The notes beneath the pieces are model-generated. The model saw nothing but the letters and a program-made list of their open reading frames with translations, ran no database searches and was not told the origin of the DNA. The translations under genes were made by a program, and so were the position numbers. Positions 13,668 to 24,722 of a stretch of DNA of 64,000 bases are shown piece by piece; the first letter of the stretch is position 1, and each line of letters begins with the position of its first letter. This DNA is from Microglena sp. YARC (lineage: Eukaryota > Chlorophyta > Chlorophyceae > Chlamydomonadales > Chlamydomonadaceae). The DNA lies in the NCBI GenBank assembly GCA_022414725.1, contig CM039466.1, positions 38,447,626 through 38,511,625 of the forward strand, in the 5' to 3' direction.

Positions 13668-16036
13668 GCATGGCGTGGTCAATATTTGCACCACCTCCAA
13701 GTCCTCCCATTTGCTCGCCGTCAAAGCGATTACCATGGTCACTGACTCCCTCGCGTGCTTTCGAGGGCTGGACGTGATGCTTCTGATGCGAGATCAGGAC
13801 AACAAGATGGCTGACGGGACGATCATGGCCTCCATCAACTTCACACTCATGATGGCAACGGGTCTGGACGCAAAGCTGCGCATCCTTGGTAAGTGAAGCA
13901 CCCTTTTTTGTTAACCCACTGCTGGTGTGTTGGTGGGTGTGATGGTGGTGGTGGTGGTGGTGGTGGGAAGGGGGGGGGGGGTCTGCATGATATGTGCTTT
14001 CGAGGGCTGGCACAAGGCTGCGTATCCTTGGTAAGTGAGCACGCTTTGTGTGTGTGGTCGTGTGCGTGTGGTGTGTGTGCGTGTGGTGTGTGGTGTAGTG
14101 TGTGTGTGTGTGTGTGGGAGGGGAGGTGGGGGCGGGGGGGGGCTGCATGATATGTGCTTTCGAGGGCTGGCACAAGGCTGCGTATCCTTGGTAAGTGAAG
14201 CACGCTTTGTGTGGTGTGTGTGTGTGTGTGTGTGGTGTGGTGGTGGGTGGGTGGGTGTGGGTGGGTGTGGGGGTGGCTGCATGAATATGTGCTTTTTCGA
14301 GGGGCTGGCACAAGGCTGCGCATCCTTGGTAAGTTAAGCACGCTTTTGTGTGTGTGTGTGTGGTGTGTGCGGTGTGTGTGTGTGGGGGGGGGGGGGGGGG
14401 GGCTGCATGATATGTGCTTTCGTGGGCCGGATGCAAGTCTGCACATAATTGGTTGGTGAAGCACGCCTTTTCGTTTTTCTTTTTGTGTGTGTGTGGCTGT
14501 GGGTGGTGGTGTGCGTGGTGGGGGGGGGGGGGGGCGGGGCATGATACGTCTGCTTCGACGGGCCTGGACGTGACGCTTCTGACGCATCGGAGAGCAAGAC
14601 AAGAAGATGGCCCTGACGGGATGATCATGGCCTCCATTATTCAACTTCACACTCGATGATTGCAGCGGGTCTAGACGCAAGCGGGCGCGTGCCACAACCT
14701 GCGCATCCTTTGGTAAGTGAAGCGCGTTTTCTTTTTTTTTTGGGGAAGCGCTGGGCACGGTGGGGGGGTGTGTGTGGGAGGGCATGGGGGGTCGAGGCTC
14801 TGCATAACACCGATACATGTTTTCGAGGCTTAGAGTTTGCGGCTGCTGCTGATGCGTGAAATAGGTAGTATGATGGCTGGTGGGATGACTCTATCCACCT
14901 TCAACTTCACAGTGATGATGGCAACCCGAGTTGGAACCCTAGTGATTGCTCATCCTTGGTAGGTGAACCAGGCGCTGTTATAGTTCGGGCTGCATGTTAC
15001 ATGCAGCAGATCCTGTCCACCTTCTACTTCACACTGATACTGGCAACAGGGTTGGAGCCAGGGCTGCTCATCCTTGGTCCGATGAAACAAAGGCGCTGGT
15101 ATAGTTTTGGGGCTGCATGTTACATGCAGCAGATCCTGTCCGCCACCAACTCCACAGTGTTGATGGCAACGGGGTTGGAACCAGGGCTGCTCTAAACCCT
15201 AAACCCTAAACCCTTAAACCCTAACCCCCGGGCTGGCTACCCCCTGACTAGCTTCCCCCTACCACTCGTGGCAGCTTCCTAAACATTGTTGTTGGCTAAC
15301 CAAATATTGTTCTCATTGTTTTTTCTGCATGCTACATGCAGCAGCTTCTATGCAGCTCCCATGTCTGGCTATTCAGCCAAATCTGAAGTAACGCAGTGCA
15401 CCCGGAAGCTGATATTGCCAGCTTCTATGCAGCTCCCCTGTCTGGCTATTCAGCCAAATCTGAAGTAACGCAGTGCACCCGGAAGCTGACATTGCCAGCT
15501 TCTATGCGGCTCCCCTGTCTAGCTATTTAGCCAAATCTGAAGTAAAGCAGTGCACCCGGAAGCTGACATTGCCAGCTTCTTTGCAGCTCCCCTGTCTGGC
15601 TATTCAGCCAAATCTGAAGTAACGCAGTGCACCCGGAAGCTGACATTGCCAGCTTCTATACAGCTCCCCTGTCTGGCTATTCAGCCAAATCTGAAGTAAC
15701 GCATTGCACCCGGAAGCTGACATTGTCAGCTTCTTTGCAGCTCCCCGGTCTGGCTATTCAGCCAAATCTGAAGTAACGCAGTGCACCCGGAAGCTGACAT
15801 TGCCAGCTTCTATGCAGCTCCCCGGTCTGGCTATTCAGCCAAATCTGAAGTAACGCAGTGCACCCGGAAGCTGACATTGCCAGCTTCTATGCAGCTCCCC
15901 GGTCTGGCTATTCAGCCAAATCTGAAGTAAAGCAGTGCACCCGGAAGCTGACATTGCCAGCTTCTTTGTCCTGGACCCTAATCATGGCACAATGGGACCT
16001 AATCAGACTCACCAACACATTCCAGGCAGAACGGCA

Positions 16037-16074
<38 letters not shown>

Positions 16075-16351
16075 TGACACACAAACAAACAGAAGACACA
16101 CTACCACAGACACTGAGGCAGAATTGCAACAGACAGACAGATAGACAGACAGATACAGACAGATAGGCAGACAACAGACAGATAGACAGATGTACAAACA
16201 ACCAGATAGAAACACTGACACAGACACACTGAGGCAGAAAGACAGAGGCATGCATCTGTCTACGTCAACAACTTATGCATCCGACTCACCATGAACTCAC
16301 CAACACATTGCAGGCACCACCGAGACACATGCACTGCGCACAGACGAGTCC

Positions 16352-16382
<31 letters not shown>

Positions 16383-16816
16383 ACACCCCACCCCCCACAC
16401 ACACACCACACACCACACACACACACACTCCGACACACACACCACACAACACACACACACACACCGACACACACACCACCGCACACACACTGCAGGCACC
16501 ACGAAGGAGACACATGCATTGCGCACAGACGACCCCCCCCACACACCACACATACCCACACACACCACACACCACCACCACCACCACACACACACACACA
16601 CCTACACACACACACACCTACACACACACACTGCAGGCACCACTGAGGAGGAGACACATGCATTGCGCACAGATGAGTCCCCCCCCCACACACACACATA
16701 CACACACACACACACACACACCGACACACACACCACCGCACACACACTGCAGGCACCACTGAGGAGGAGACACAATGCATTGCGCACAGACGAGTCCCCC
16801 CCCCCCCCCCCCCCCC

Positions 16817-16862
<46 letters not shown>

Positions 16863-17086
16863 TACAAACACACTCCAGGCATCACGGAGGAGGAGACACA
16901 TGCACTGCACACAAATGATCCCCCCCACACACACACACACATACCCACCATCCCCCACCCCACCCCACACACACACACACTGCAGGCACCACTGAGGAGG
17001 AGACACATGCACTGCGCACAGACGAGTGGGGCAATGTAGGTCTCCAGCTGCTGCATCCTCAAGATTTGGCCCAGTTCGAAATGTGA
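13668..17086 (+). CDS. 3' end of a multi-exon gene; exons 13668-13888 and 16986-17086
   Basis: I do not recognise the protein. The first exon follows CTGCTTCAG at 13667 and ends at 13888 before GTAAGTG. It encodes about 73 residues with the segments [19 protein letters not shown] and [18 protein letters not shown]. It ends with one base of a codon. The second exon follows CACTGCAG at 16985, starts with the two bases that complete that codon, and stays open ([19 protein letters not shown]) to TGA at 17084-17086, giving a C-terminus QDLAQFEM. The matching phase and the uninterrupted frame support this model. The intron holds donor-derived copies (13990-15195), a 77-bp array and acceptor-derived copies (16308-16985). 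The 5' part of the gene would lie left of the 22-bp satellite and is not resolved because of sequence noise. Confidence 0.6.
13985..15195 (+). repeat. Array of copies of the 13888 exon end and donor site
   Basis: Short copies near 13984, 14148, 14278 and 14404 carry TGTGCTTTCGAGGGCTGG, then usually GCGTATCCTTGGTAAGTGA, separated by TG-rich and G-rich tracts. Longer, more diverged copies near 14545-14722, 14815-14968, 14985-15085 and 15105-15195 retain the coding sense of the exon (segments such as [13 protein letters not shown]). All copies lie downstream of the exon they derive from, on the same strand. The ones at the right end have lost the GTAAGT donor. Confidence 0.75.
15193..15225. repeat. 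Interstitial telomere-type repeat (CCCTAAA)n
   Basis: Four to five slightly imperfect CCCTAAA units, i.e. TTTAGGG on the other strand, the plant/green-algal type. It sits at the end of the exon-derived array. Confidence 0.85.
15344..15965. repeat. 77-bp tandem repeat, eight copies
   Basis: Units start at 15344, 15421, 15498, 15575, 15652, 15729, 15806 and 15883 with exact 77-bp spacing and only a few substitutions. Core motifs are CTGGCTATTCAGCCAAATCT and CAGTGCACCCGGAAGCTGAC. 77 is not a multiple of three, so it does not encode a repeat in one frame. It lies within the 13889-16985 intron. Confidence 0.95.
16029..16235. repeat. (ACAG)n-type microsatellite
   Basis: Imperfect ACAG/GATA tetranucleotide runs interleaved with ACACAAACAAACAG-type blocks. 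Open frames on either strand are repeat by-products. Confidence 0.85.
16308..16985 (+). repeat. Array of copies of the 16986 exon acceptor
   Basis: CACTGCAGGCACCACTGAGG, then GAGACACATGCACTGCGCAC, recurs at about 16308, 16491, 16632, 16747 and 16873 (the last as CCAGGCATCACGG), separated by C-runs and (CA)n. The final copy at 16981 continues into unique sequence and is the real exon. The copies reproduce the last bases of the intron, the AG and about 40 nt of exon. Confidence 0.8.
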
Positions 17087-17118
17087 TAGTGATAGTCCAG
17101 TGATTTCACGCACATATC

Positions 17119-17280
17119 ACAGTGTGTGATTTCAAGCATCAATTACAGTGCGTGATTTCAAGCACCAATTACAGTGCGTGAATTCAAGCACCAATTACAG
17201 TGCGTGAATTCAAGCACCAATTACAGTGCGTGAATTCAAGCACCAATTACAGTGCGAGAATTCACGCACAGCCCATTTAC
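17119..17280. repeat. 26-bp tandem repeat, about six copies
   Basis: Units such as TGAATTCAAGCACCAATTAC begin at 17127, 17153, 17179, 17205, 17231 and 17257, exactly 26 bp apart, just downstream of the TGA of the gene ending at 17086. There are no spacers, so it is not a CRISPR. Confidence 0.9.
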
Positions 17281-18825
17281 AGTGTGTGTGATTTCAAGCA
17301 GTCATCCCTCTGGAGTGTGCGTGATTTGGGGTCTTGTGACGCAAACACGTACGTTACGTACATACGTATGTACACACATGTATACGTACATAGCTACCCT
17401 AGTGATAGTCCTCCTCTGCCGCAGGCTTTTTTTTGTTGGGGACTGGTTCATCCAGTGTTTCTTTCTATTAGCCCCTCCCAGTAATCTAAAGCTGATCTTG
17501 AATACATGCTTATCCCTAAACCCTAAACCCTAGACCCTAAACCCCGTGAGAAGCCCAAGGAACTTGCTTATCCAAGACTGGCCCGCTCCACATACCCGGG
17601 GGGGATATCATATATAAATATAGTACGCCTTATTACGAGGCGTGAGGTTGAGGGGGCCAGCCCGTTTGCTTGCACTGGGGCCAATCACCAATGGGGGGGG
17701 GGGGGGGGGGGGGAAGGGGGATATCATCCCCTTGGAGGAGGGTATCAAGTGTTTCTCTCTATTACGAGTATTAGCCCCTCCCGGTAATCTAGAGCTGATC
17801 TTGATTACCTGAAGCCTTCACCTGCTGCATCCTCAAGATTGGGCTCAGTTCCGCGATATGTGGTGATCATCCTGTATGTTCATTTCATTGTCACAGGCAG
17901 GCCAAGGAATTGTTGACCAGGATTGGATTGGGTGTGGTAACATGGTTTCTCAGCCAACCCCGGTTGCGGTCAACTTCTTTTCGATTCCAACTTACCCTAT
18001 GAGATGCCCAAGGAACTTGCTGTCCCAAGACTGGCCTGTCCGCATATCCGGGGGGGGGGGGGGGGGGGGGGGCTTCCAACCAGGGTTCCTCGTATCCCCC
18101 CTGAGAGTTTAAACACGCACGTCCCAATGAAAGTGTGCTTGAGAACACGCACTCACCCATCTGGAGTGTGCGTGTTGAAACACAGACACATACGTGTATA
18201 ACTACCCTGCTTCCAACCATTATTTAGTTCAGTTAAGGGCATGAGCAAGAAACTCGGCGTTTGATGTCTTAGGTGTATAAGTAGTACTTCCTCTCTGGTC
18301 CTCCGTCGTGCTCTTGCGATTTGTTGGGGGCCGGTTTAAGTGAAGGACAGGGGAGGTGGACTTCTCAGGAGTGATGGAATGTGACCACATCTACACAGTA
18401 TATTTATATGAACTAAATAGTTCTTCATCTCAGGACTGAGTTTCGAGCCCTTGCCAGGTTCACACATTTCTGACCTGCCGCCTTGGAAGAGGTAGCGAAC
18501 TTAGAACTTGGTTACAAAGCTTCAGCCAGCAACTTAAGAGGTAGACTTCCCTCCGTGCTGTCGTACGGTAGTCCATACTCAGGCGCAGTAGCGGTCTGCA
18601 AAACAAAAAAATCATAGAAGCCATTCGCCAGAATGTAAATGTTTTTTACTAGGGAAATGTAAACGCGAACAAATCACTTTTCCATTTTTCATTTTCAGTG
18701 GCTCTAGTATGATAATCTTAATGAATCCCGGCGCATTCATAGTAAGGAAACATCTTGATATATTACAACCAGTAAATGTGACAAGAAACGGTCAGTTCAA
18801 TTATCTGCATAGCACGAACTCCCAG
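17281..18825. other. Non-coding stretch with local duplications, poly-G tracts and telomere-type repeat
   Basis: Contains another CCCTAAA cluster (17512-17546), poly-G tracts (17694-17713, 18051-18072), and a duplicated block: GCCCAAGGAACTTGCTTATC near 17555 and its relative near 18007. TCCTCAAGATTGGGCTCAG near 17830 echoes the end of the exon at 17056, so part of this is a copy of the gene's 3' region. AATGTAAACGCGAACAAATC at about 18657 recurs near 62822. No coding region supported. Confidence 0.6.
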
Positions 18826-18975
18826 CCCCCGTCGTTTCCGAGTTGTGGGGGTTCATTCCACCAGTGCTTGTTTTTTTAACTGCCTTTCCTGTTTGTAAGG
18901 TTGGGCAAGTCCCTTCAGCCTATTTGTCTACCCCTTGGCTGGACACATGCATATACGTATTCTGAGTATGTAATT
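18825..18975 (+). repeat. SINE-like dispersed repeat, family A
   Basis: Shares an ordered set of motifs with copies near 25405, 39535 and 55660 (+) and reversed remnants near 28030, 28375 and 31015: TTCATTCCACCAGTGCTT, a CCTTTCCTG block, GGTTGGGCAAGTCCCTTCAG, then a CATACGTA-like tail. The family ends in GGACTGTAACATACATACA-type tails, as expected of a retroposed short element. Confidence 0.6.
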
Positions 18976-19075
18976 GCAGGGCTGTGCCTTCCCTTGGCTG
19001 GTTTATTATTATATAGGCTGGAGTCCGCCTGGAGTCTAGTTTATATCACGCTTCTTTAGTTGTTGTCTTGATTGA

Positions 19076-20133
19076 ATGGTCTATCAGCTTCCAGGCTTCT
19101 TACCGACTGCGAGCGGAGTTAATCATACATATACATATTTATGCTCGTATATCGGTTTTGATATCCTCACCCACCTGTTTGATTCTCTTGTACAACCTAT
19201 CCTGAATTTTGGCTGTGAGGTGTGGGCTCCTTCTATTCTGAACAACACACTTATCTCAAATGACCATGCTTGTGAGAAATGGCATAGAGGTATACTTAAA
19301 CAAATGTTGGGTGTTTGCCAATCTACTACATCTAATATTATCATGGAAGAGCTGGGTAGAACCCCGTTGTGTTTTGCTTGGCTTAAACAAGCTTTGCGCT
19401 TCTGGAACAAGACCATACATAAAGAACCTGAGGATCTCATTAGAATGGCTCTTGAGGAATCTTTTGACTCCAACACTGGCTGGGTTCATGACTTGCGTTG
19501 TGCTCTCCACAAGCTAGGATCCAGTAAAAACATCAACATTTTGGAGGCTGTCGATGTCGAAGTATTATGTCTGAAGTTTTTGAGTCATGGAGGTTTAAGT
19601 ACCCAAGTGACACCAATGCAGTTAGAGACATCCCTGATGAGAGAAGGGTTGGCTTTAAACGCCTCCGATACCAAAAATGGTTCGCAGCCAACAGCAATGA
19701 TGAGAATGGCTTGATTCCCTTTACATCCGCCTTACATAAGCAGGATCAGATTCGTTCTATAGCACAGTTTAGAATGGGTTCCCATTGGCTGAACACAGAA
19801 AGAATGAGGGTGGTGGATAGAGCACACATCCCTCGCTCAATGAGACACTGTCAAATGTGTGGGTTCCAAAAACCTGAGGATGAAATGCATATGTTTGAGT
19901 GCCCTTTTTATAATGATATTCGCCTCCGCTACCAGAAGCTGTTTACAGATATTTATAGGCATGTCCATGAGGATACCAACTTAACCGTATGGAATGTGGA
20001 ATTCTGCGATTCCACATTCAGAACCTTTATGAATGGAAATGGCACTAAGTCTTTTTGGAGCAACCTAGCCGACTATCTTTCTACTTGTAGAAGAGCAAGA
20101 CAGGAAGCCCTGGACTGCTTAGTGGCACCGTAA
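19076..20133 (+). pseudogene. Decayed LINE (non-LTR retrotransposon), C-terminal end of reverse transcriptase ORF
   Basis: The left frame (19076 to about 19590) contains LFDSLVQPILNFGCEVWAP and LKQMLGVCQST, typical of the thumb region after the LINE reverse-transcriptase core. The remainder is in another frame (about 19567-20133). It holds a C-x2-C-x9-H-x3-C knuckle (CQMCGFQKPEDEMHMFEC), found at the C-terminus of many LINE ORF2 proteins, and ends at TAA 20131-20133. The shift between the frames lies near 19555-19600. The catalytic palm (YADD-type) and the endonuclease are absent, so this is a 5'-truncated, frameshifted copy. It is followed by a ~250-bp 3' UTR and a short tandem tail. Not expected to be active. 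Confidence 0.8.
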
Positions 20134-20420
20134 TTTATCATCCCTTTTTTCTTCTTCTTGTGACTTCTCATTTGTTAGCTTCTTACCTCCGCCACTGTAA
20201 GTGGTTGAGATCTGGGTCCGGCTCTAAGGGGTTTAATACCTACGCCACCAAAACGGTGGTTGGGAGTTTGGTTTGTTTGTCCTCGACACACCCCTGATGT
20301 AATGGGGTTTTTTGCTTTGTGGGTGCTTTTTCTTTTTGTTTAAAGCACAGAGTCTCATACACCCTCGCGGTGTCAAGTAGACTTTAACATGTAATGTAAT
20401 GTAATGTAATGTAATGTAAT
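20134..20420 (+). repeat. LINE 3' UTR and (ATGTA)n tail
   Basis: Non-coding sequence runs from the LINE stop to ACTTTAACATGTAATGTAAT and four more ATGTA units (20392-20420). A simple pentanucleotide tail is the usual 3' end for such elements. A reversed match to ACATGTTAAAGT near 56838 may be the tail of a related copy. Confidence 0.65.
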
Positions 20421-20677
20421 CGGTGAATGGTAAAATGAAACAATACACATTCGGACGATTCCACCCGTCCTTGGAAAAGCTGGGGGACCCTGGCACCAGG
20501 TCTAGCCGTCTATGAATGAATAAAGCTGTCTGGATCCTCGTTTGCCACAACTAGGAAATTAGGGATGAAACGGAAGCTGCCAGGAAGCAGGGGACTCCTG
20601 GCAACACGTTTACCAAGCACCGGTATATCAGGATCTGGCTGCCAGGATATCAGGACCCAGGATAGCAGGGATGTCTC

Positions 20678-20718
20678 GGACGGATAGATCAGGCCAGCCT
20701 AGCCTGATCTATCCGTCC
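20678..20718. other. Perfect 17-bp hairpin
   Basis: GGACGGATAGATCAGGC (20678-20694) is followed by a 7-nt loop and its exact reverse complement (20702-20718). No T-run follows, so this is not a typical terminator. The rest of 20421-21160 holds nothing I can support as coding; 21045-21145 resembles 38800-38880 (motif CTGAACACCTG). Confidence 0.85.
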
Positions 20719-21164
20719 TAGTAGGAAACCATGCAAATATCATGGACGCAAAAACCAGGGTTTCCGCCCTGGGTTCCCACCCGTGATCCGTGACCTGTGG
20801 ACCTATCCACTCCAACTGTTGAAGGCGACACAAGTTTGTTCGCCCAACCTCATTTCGCACGAAATCTGGGGTACTTTGCTCTGCCACAAGCGAGGGGAAA
20901 TCCGCAGCCCGATCTTAATCCAGCAATCTATCGACAAGTCAAGTTGTTCGTACACTGTCGGTCGTGATGAATAGCTGCACCCTTGGCCGATCGGCGACCG
21001 CAGCTCCTGCTCGCAGGCTCCTCAACCGCCGAGTAAGTGCCCCATGCTTTTCAACCTGTACAAACACCTGTTGAACTCCCTGAACACCTGATTGACACTC
21101 AGCAATCTGTTCAGCAGGTTGCAGGCGGCCGTAGGACATGTGCTCCTCTGTGCTCTTCTGCCAG

Positions 21165-24100
21165 GCTGAACGCCTCCACCAGGTGCTCTATTTCGGGTAT
21201 GAGCGCACCTTTCGCTCAGGGCGCCTTCCGCTGGGTGGCCATGGGGCATTATACGAAAGGACCCAGGAAGGACGAGAAGTGCGTGGCGAATTGGTTCAAG
21301 ACTGGTGTATCAGCATGAATAGCGGTGCTCTCGCTTGTTTTATGTCTTGGTGACTCCTTATGTACTCCCTTAGAACTATCGGTCCTGACAGTACTATGTC
21401 AGCTTCCCGTAGACTGTGTCATTCTTCATGACACTGTGACGACTTCCTGTTGACTGTGTCATCGGTTCTTCTGACACGCGCTGTCTAGCCTGTACCCTGA
21501 TCAGGTTCCAGGCTACCGCCCCTTTCCTCCGCTGGTGTCCCTTTATGGTTCCCCAGTCTTTTGTAATATTATTCTCGTCTCCGCATTTATAGATTGGCGT
21601 GCTGCACACACAAAGTCCACTCTCCGGAGTGTTATCCAAGCTGATAGGTTATACGGCCCTTCATTTACTACCACTGCTTTGCGATGCAACTTCCGCCGAG
21701 GACCTCCCGCCATTTTGAGAAACTCCATGACATGGATGGTCTTTCCTGGACGCGCGGGATGCGCAGTATCATTCTCAGCGATGGCTGCGACCAATCCTTC
21801 CAACGGAGGAACGGCTCCTCTTGATGATTGGCTAGACGTTTGTGCACCAGCTGCCTCTGCTAGCGGTCATGAGAGTCCTTCCGCCATCGTGGAAGTAACC
21901 CCCCCCGGTCATTCCTCCATCTTCTCTTCCTTTTCCTCCCCTGCCGTCTGTCGCCTCCTCCCGTCTGTCGTAGATGACTGTGACATCGTAGATGACTGTG
22001 ATATGTTATGTGTTACCGGTTATTCCCTACGCCCTTTAACAACCCCAATTGTTGTTGGCTGGCCTGGCTGGATGTATCATTGTTGCATTCTAGACCAGGG
22101 CCTGATCTTGCTGTATTGTGTGTGAAGTTTTAGGGCGGGTGGGAGTTGGATATCCAACTATAATCTTAGCCGAATCTCAGGGGGTCGCCAGGCCCTCCTC
22201 TGTGCCACGTTTTAGCGGTGAAGCTTTAGGATTTAGACAGCCTTCGATCATAGTGGTACCTGGATCAGGTCCATTGACTAATAGTCGCCAACCTCCGACC
22301 ACCTCGGATGGCTCGCGGGTGTCGATAATTCCGACGCCTCCTGTCGTCCCTGGTGGATTACTCGGTCAAGCCCATGTGATGATGTAGCCGTTGCCGAATG
22401 GGTAAGTGATGATCTTGAACACTGGTCTAGCTTGATACTGCGTATGGCTGGGGTGTTACAGTCAACCCAGGATTCATTGTTTTAGGTGCTGCTGGTTCTC
22501 ATACGTAGGTTAACATGGCCCTATGTGTGAGTGCCTATTCCTCAGCACCTCCTAGACTGACTTATAGGGTAGTCTAGATTGGTGGAGCGTTACGACGCTT
22601 TGTTTAGGCAGCTTCCTTTCAGCTGTCTTTCTTGGTTTTGGTGGAAGGTGGTACTTAATTCAGACCACCGTTATAGCGTCTTGATGGTTTCTGACTCTTA
22701 GTTCCATAGGCAGATGGTTCGTTCGGTGGAGCTCATCATAGATTAGCTATTTCTTTTTACTCCACACTGTTTTTAGATCACCAGCCCCTCATGTGATTGG
22801 AACTTTTTGTGGAGTGTAGTAGTTGTTTCCCTTCGGATTTTTACTGTGAATTGGTGGGCTGGGTAATCTTGCAGTTGTACTTGCAGATGTACCGCCGCTC
22901 ACCTCTTTCTTGTTTTCCGAGTATATTTCAAGCGCCCTTTCAGTCCATCCTTTGCAGTAAATTCTTTGAAGTCCTTTTTATGCGTTTACTATTTTTTCAG
23001 GTGGACAATAGGTTTTATGTACTATGGTTGTACATCTACCCTTCTATTGTTCATTGAACTGTGTTTCCTTTGTTGGTTACAAGTTTCTTGAAAATTTTAA
23101 CTTCGCATCCTTTGGATTTTTTCAGTTGCTGCAGGTTTGGTTTGCTTTAGTTAGGCGCTTGGTTTGTCTTGAGTGCACGAGTTCTTTGCGGTGCGATACC
23201 CACCTCTTAGACTGTTTTTCGTTAGTGCCGTAGCTGGGATTTATGATAATTAACTTTCATAAATCTTCTTACTTCCATCTTTGAGTGAGAAACCAGTTCA
23301 TCATGGTTTTTTTCATCCCAACCTAGTCATGAATTCTATGCTAAGAATAGTTTTTAAGGTAGTGGATTTTTCCATCGACTTTTTTTTTCCATCGTAGTCT
23401 TTAGTGTCCTCTTGTCTGCGTCCTTTAGGCTTTGATTCTCTCGTGTGCTGCGCTCACACGATATTTCAATCCGTCTCTTTGGTTATCATTGATTGGCGTT
23501 AGGTTCCTATTCCCGGATCGGTTTTCTATACCGTTGTTCCCCAACTTTGATATACGATTTTTTTTTTCAGTCTTCTCTTTAGGTTAAGTTCTCGGTTCTT
23601 TCAGTCACCGTTGTTCCCTTCCTTTGGTATTGGGATTGATTTCTGTTTGGCCTCCCTGTGATTTTCTGGTTTGGTGCCTACTATTCTGGATGAATAGTAT
23701 TTTTGCGCTTACCATGGATGGTTACATTTCCATTTTGGTCTCAGCTCAGCTCGGTATGACCCAAGTTTTTTGCTGCTACATTTTCGGAGTACTACAGTGG
23801 TTTTGGGTTCATCCTTTCTCATCCTTTTATTTTAGACAAGGCTTTCTTCTGGTTTCCTGTTTTTCCGCCGTTCCTTAATAATTTTGTTTGCTACCAAGTT
23901 ATGGTTCTATGTCCCCAGTGCCATAGGTGGAGTACTAGTATTGTATGTCACCTGCGTCATAGGTGGAGTATCAGCATGAATAGCGGTGCTCTCGCTTGTT
24001 TTATGTCTTGGTGACTCCTTATGTACTCCCTTAGAACTCTGGCCTTGTCCACAATGCTGATCCGCACTGGCTACAAGGCGATTTAGTTTGCGTGCCCAGA

Positions 24101-24722
24101 TGGTCCCTGACTCCCTGCCCCCTTGTCCGCAGTCGCGCGTAGGCTGAGCTATACTGACGACACATGTCAGATGAAACGTTTTGGGTTTTGCTATGGTAAC
24201 GTAATGATGATGACGATTATGATTTCTCCACACCTGCAGGAAATCATCAACGCTTTCAACGCCGAGAATGTCATCTCGTCCACGGTTTACCTGAACCATC
24301 CTGGAGTATGGATCTTTGATGCCGATTCCTCCTATTCGGGGCAGAGGTTTCTCTGCGAGCCGTTCATCGAGGGCTTCCAGAAATTCAACAGCAACAGCGG
24401 GATCGTCCCTCGGGCGGACGACACTGGTGGCTGGCCCGCTCTCATGCAAGCCCTCAGCCACTTCTCATACCACAATACCGGGGGTCGATACGTCCTGTGC
24501 GATCTGCAGGGTGGGGTGTGGCCGGACGGTGGCGGGGCCGTCCTAACCGACCCTGTCATCCTATCACGGGACCGTGAGTTTGGACCTACTGACCTTGGGT
24601 CAGCGGGTATCTCCACCTTCTTTGCGAGGCACACCTGCAACAAGTTCTGTCAGGGGCACTGGCATAAGCCGAAGGACCAGTCCGTGTACTTCGAGGCCAA
24701 CGAAGGCACCACCTTTATGTGA
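21165..24722 (+). CDS. Alpha-kinase (MHCK/EF2K-type) domain protein; exons about 21165-21306 and 24240-24722
   Basis: Alpha-kinases are atypical Ser/Thr kinases. The first exon follows TTCTGCCAG and encodes FAQGAFRWVAMGHYTKGP and CVANWFKTG, matching the N-lobe with its 'cV.K.FKtG' block. The expected Lys is replaced by Asn in 'VANWFK'. The last exon follows CCACACCTGCAG at 24239 and encodes EPFIEGFQKFNSNSG, VLCDLQGGVW, VLTDPVILS, FGPTDLGSAGISTFFARH and CNKFCQGHW, i.e. the catalytic DLQG, the LTDP motif and the Cys/His zinc-site end of the family. Stop is TGA at 24720. About 20 residues expected between the exons (helix with 'FF..D') were not found, so an exon is missing or unrecognised. The start of the gene was not found. 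~2.7 kb with 71-bp direct repeats occupies the intron, so the copy may be inactive. Confidence 0.75.
21307..21377. repeat. 71-bp direct repeat, left copy
   Basis: GTATCAGCATGAATAGCGGT onward is identical to 23968-24038 over 71 bp. It starts exactly at the presumed donor of the alpha-kinase exon. Confidence 0.95.
21378..23967 (+). other. ~2.6-kb segment between 71-bp direct repeats; possible insertion
   Basis: Contains one open frame (21535-22125, 196 codons) with a Ser/Pro/Ala-rich stretch but no domain I recognise. From about 22390 it is strongly T-rich on this strand with many TTTTTCAG-like tracts and no coding signal. The 71-bp flanks are too long for a target-site duplication and do not look like standard TG...CA LTRs. 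An unequal duplication or an unclassified mobile element are both possible. Confidence 0.5.
23968..24038. repeat. 71-bp direct repeat, right copy
   Basis: Identical to 21307-21377. Between here and the acceptor at 24239 there is no recognised kinase sequence; GTAACG at 24196 and a CAG at 24120 could bound a small exon. Confidence 0.95.

Noticed and set aside
13642..14818. Long minus-strand Pro/His/Thr frames opposite the 13.9-14.8 kb array
   Set aside because: Antisense of (TG)n and G-runs; the plus strand carries the spliced exon and its copies.
16286..17113. 275-codon Cys/Val/Gly minus-strand frame
   Set aside because: Antisense of (CA)n tracts within the acceptor array.
17119..17280. CRISPR-like direct repeats
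   Set aside because: 26-bp units are contiguous, with no spacers, in a eukaryotic context.
21307..24038. LTR retrotransposon with 71-bp LTRs
   Set aside because: No TG...CA ends, primer-binding site, polypurine tract or pol sequence between the repeats.
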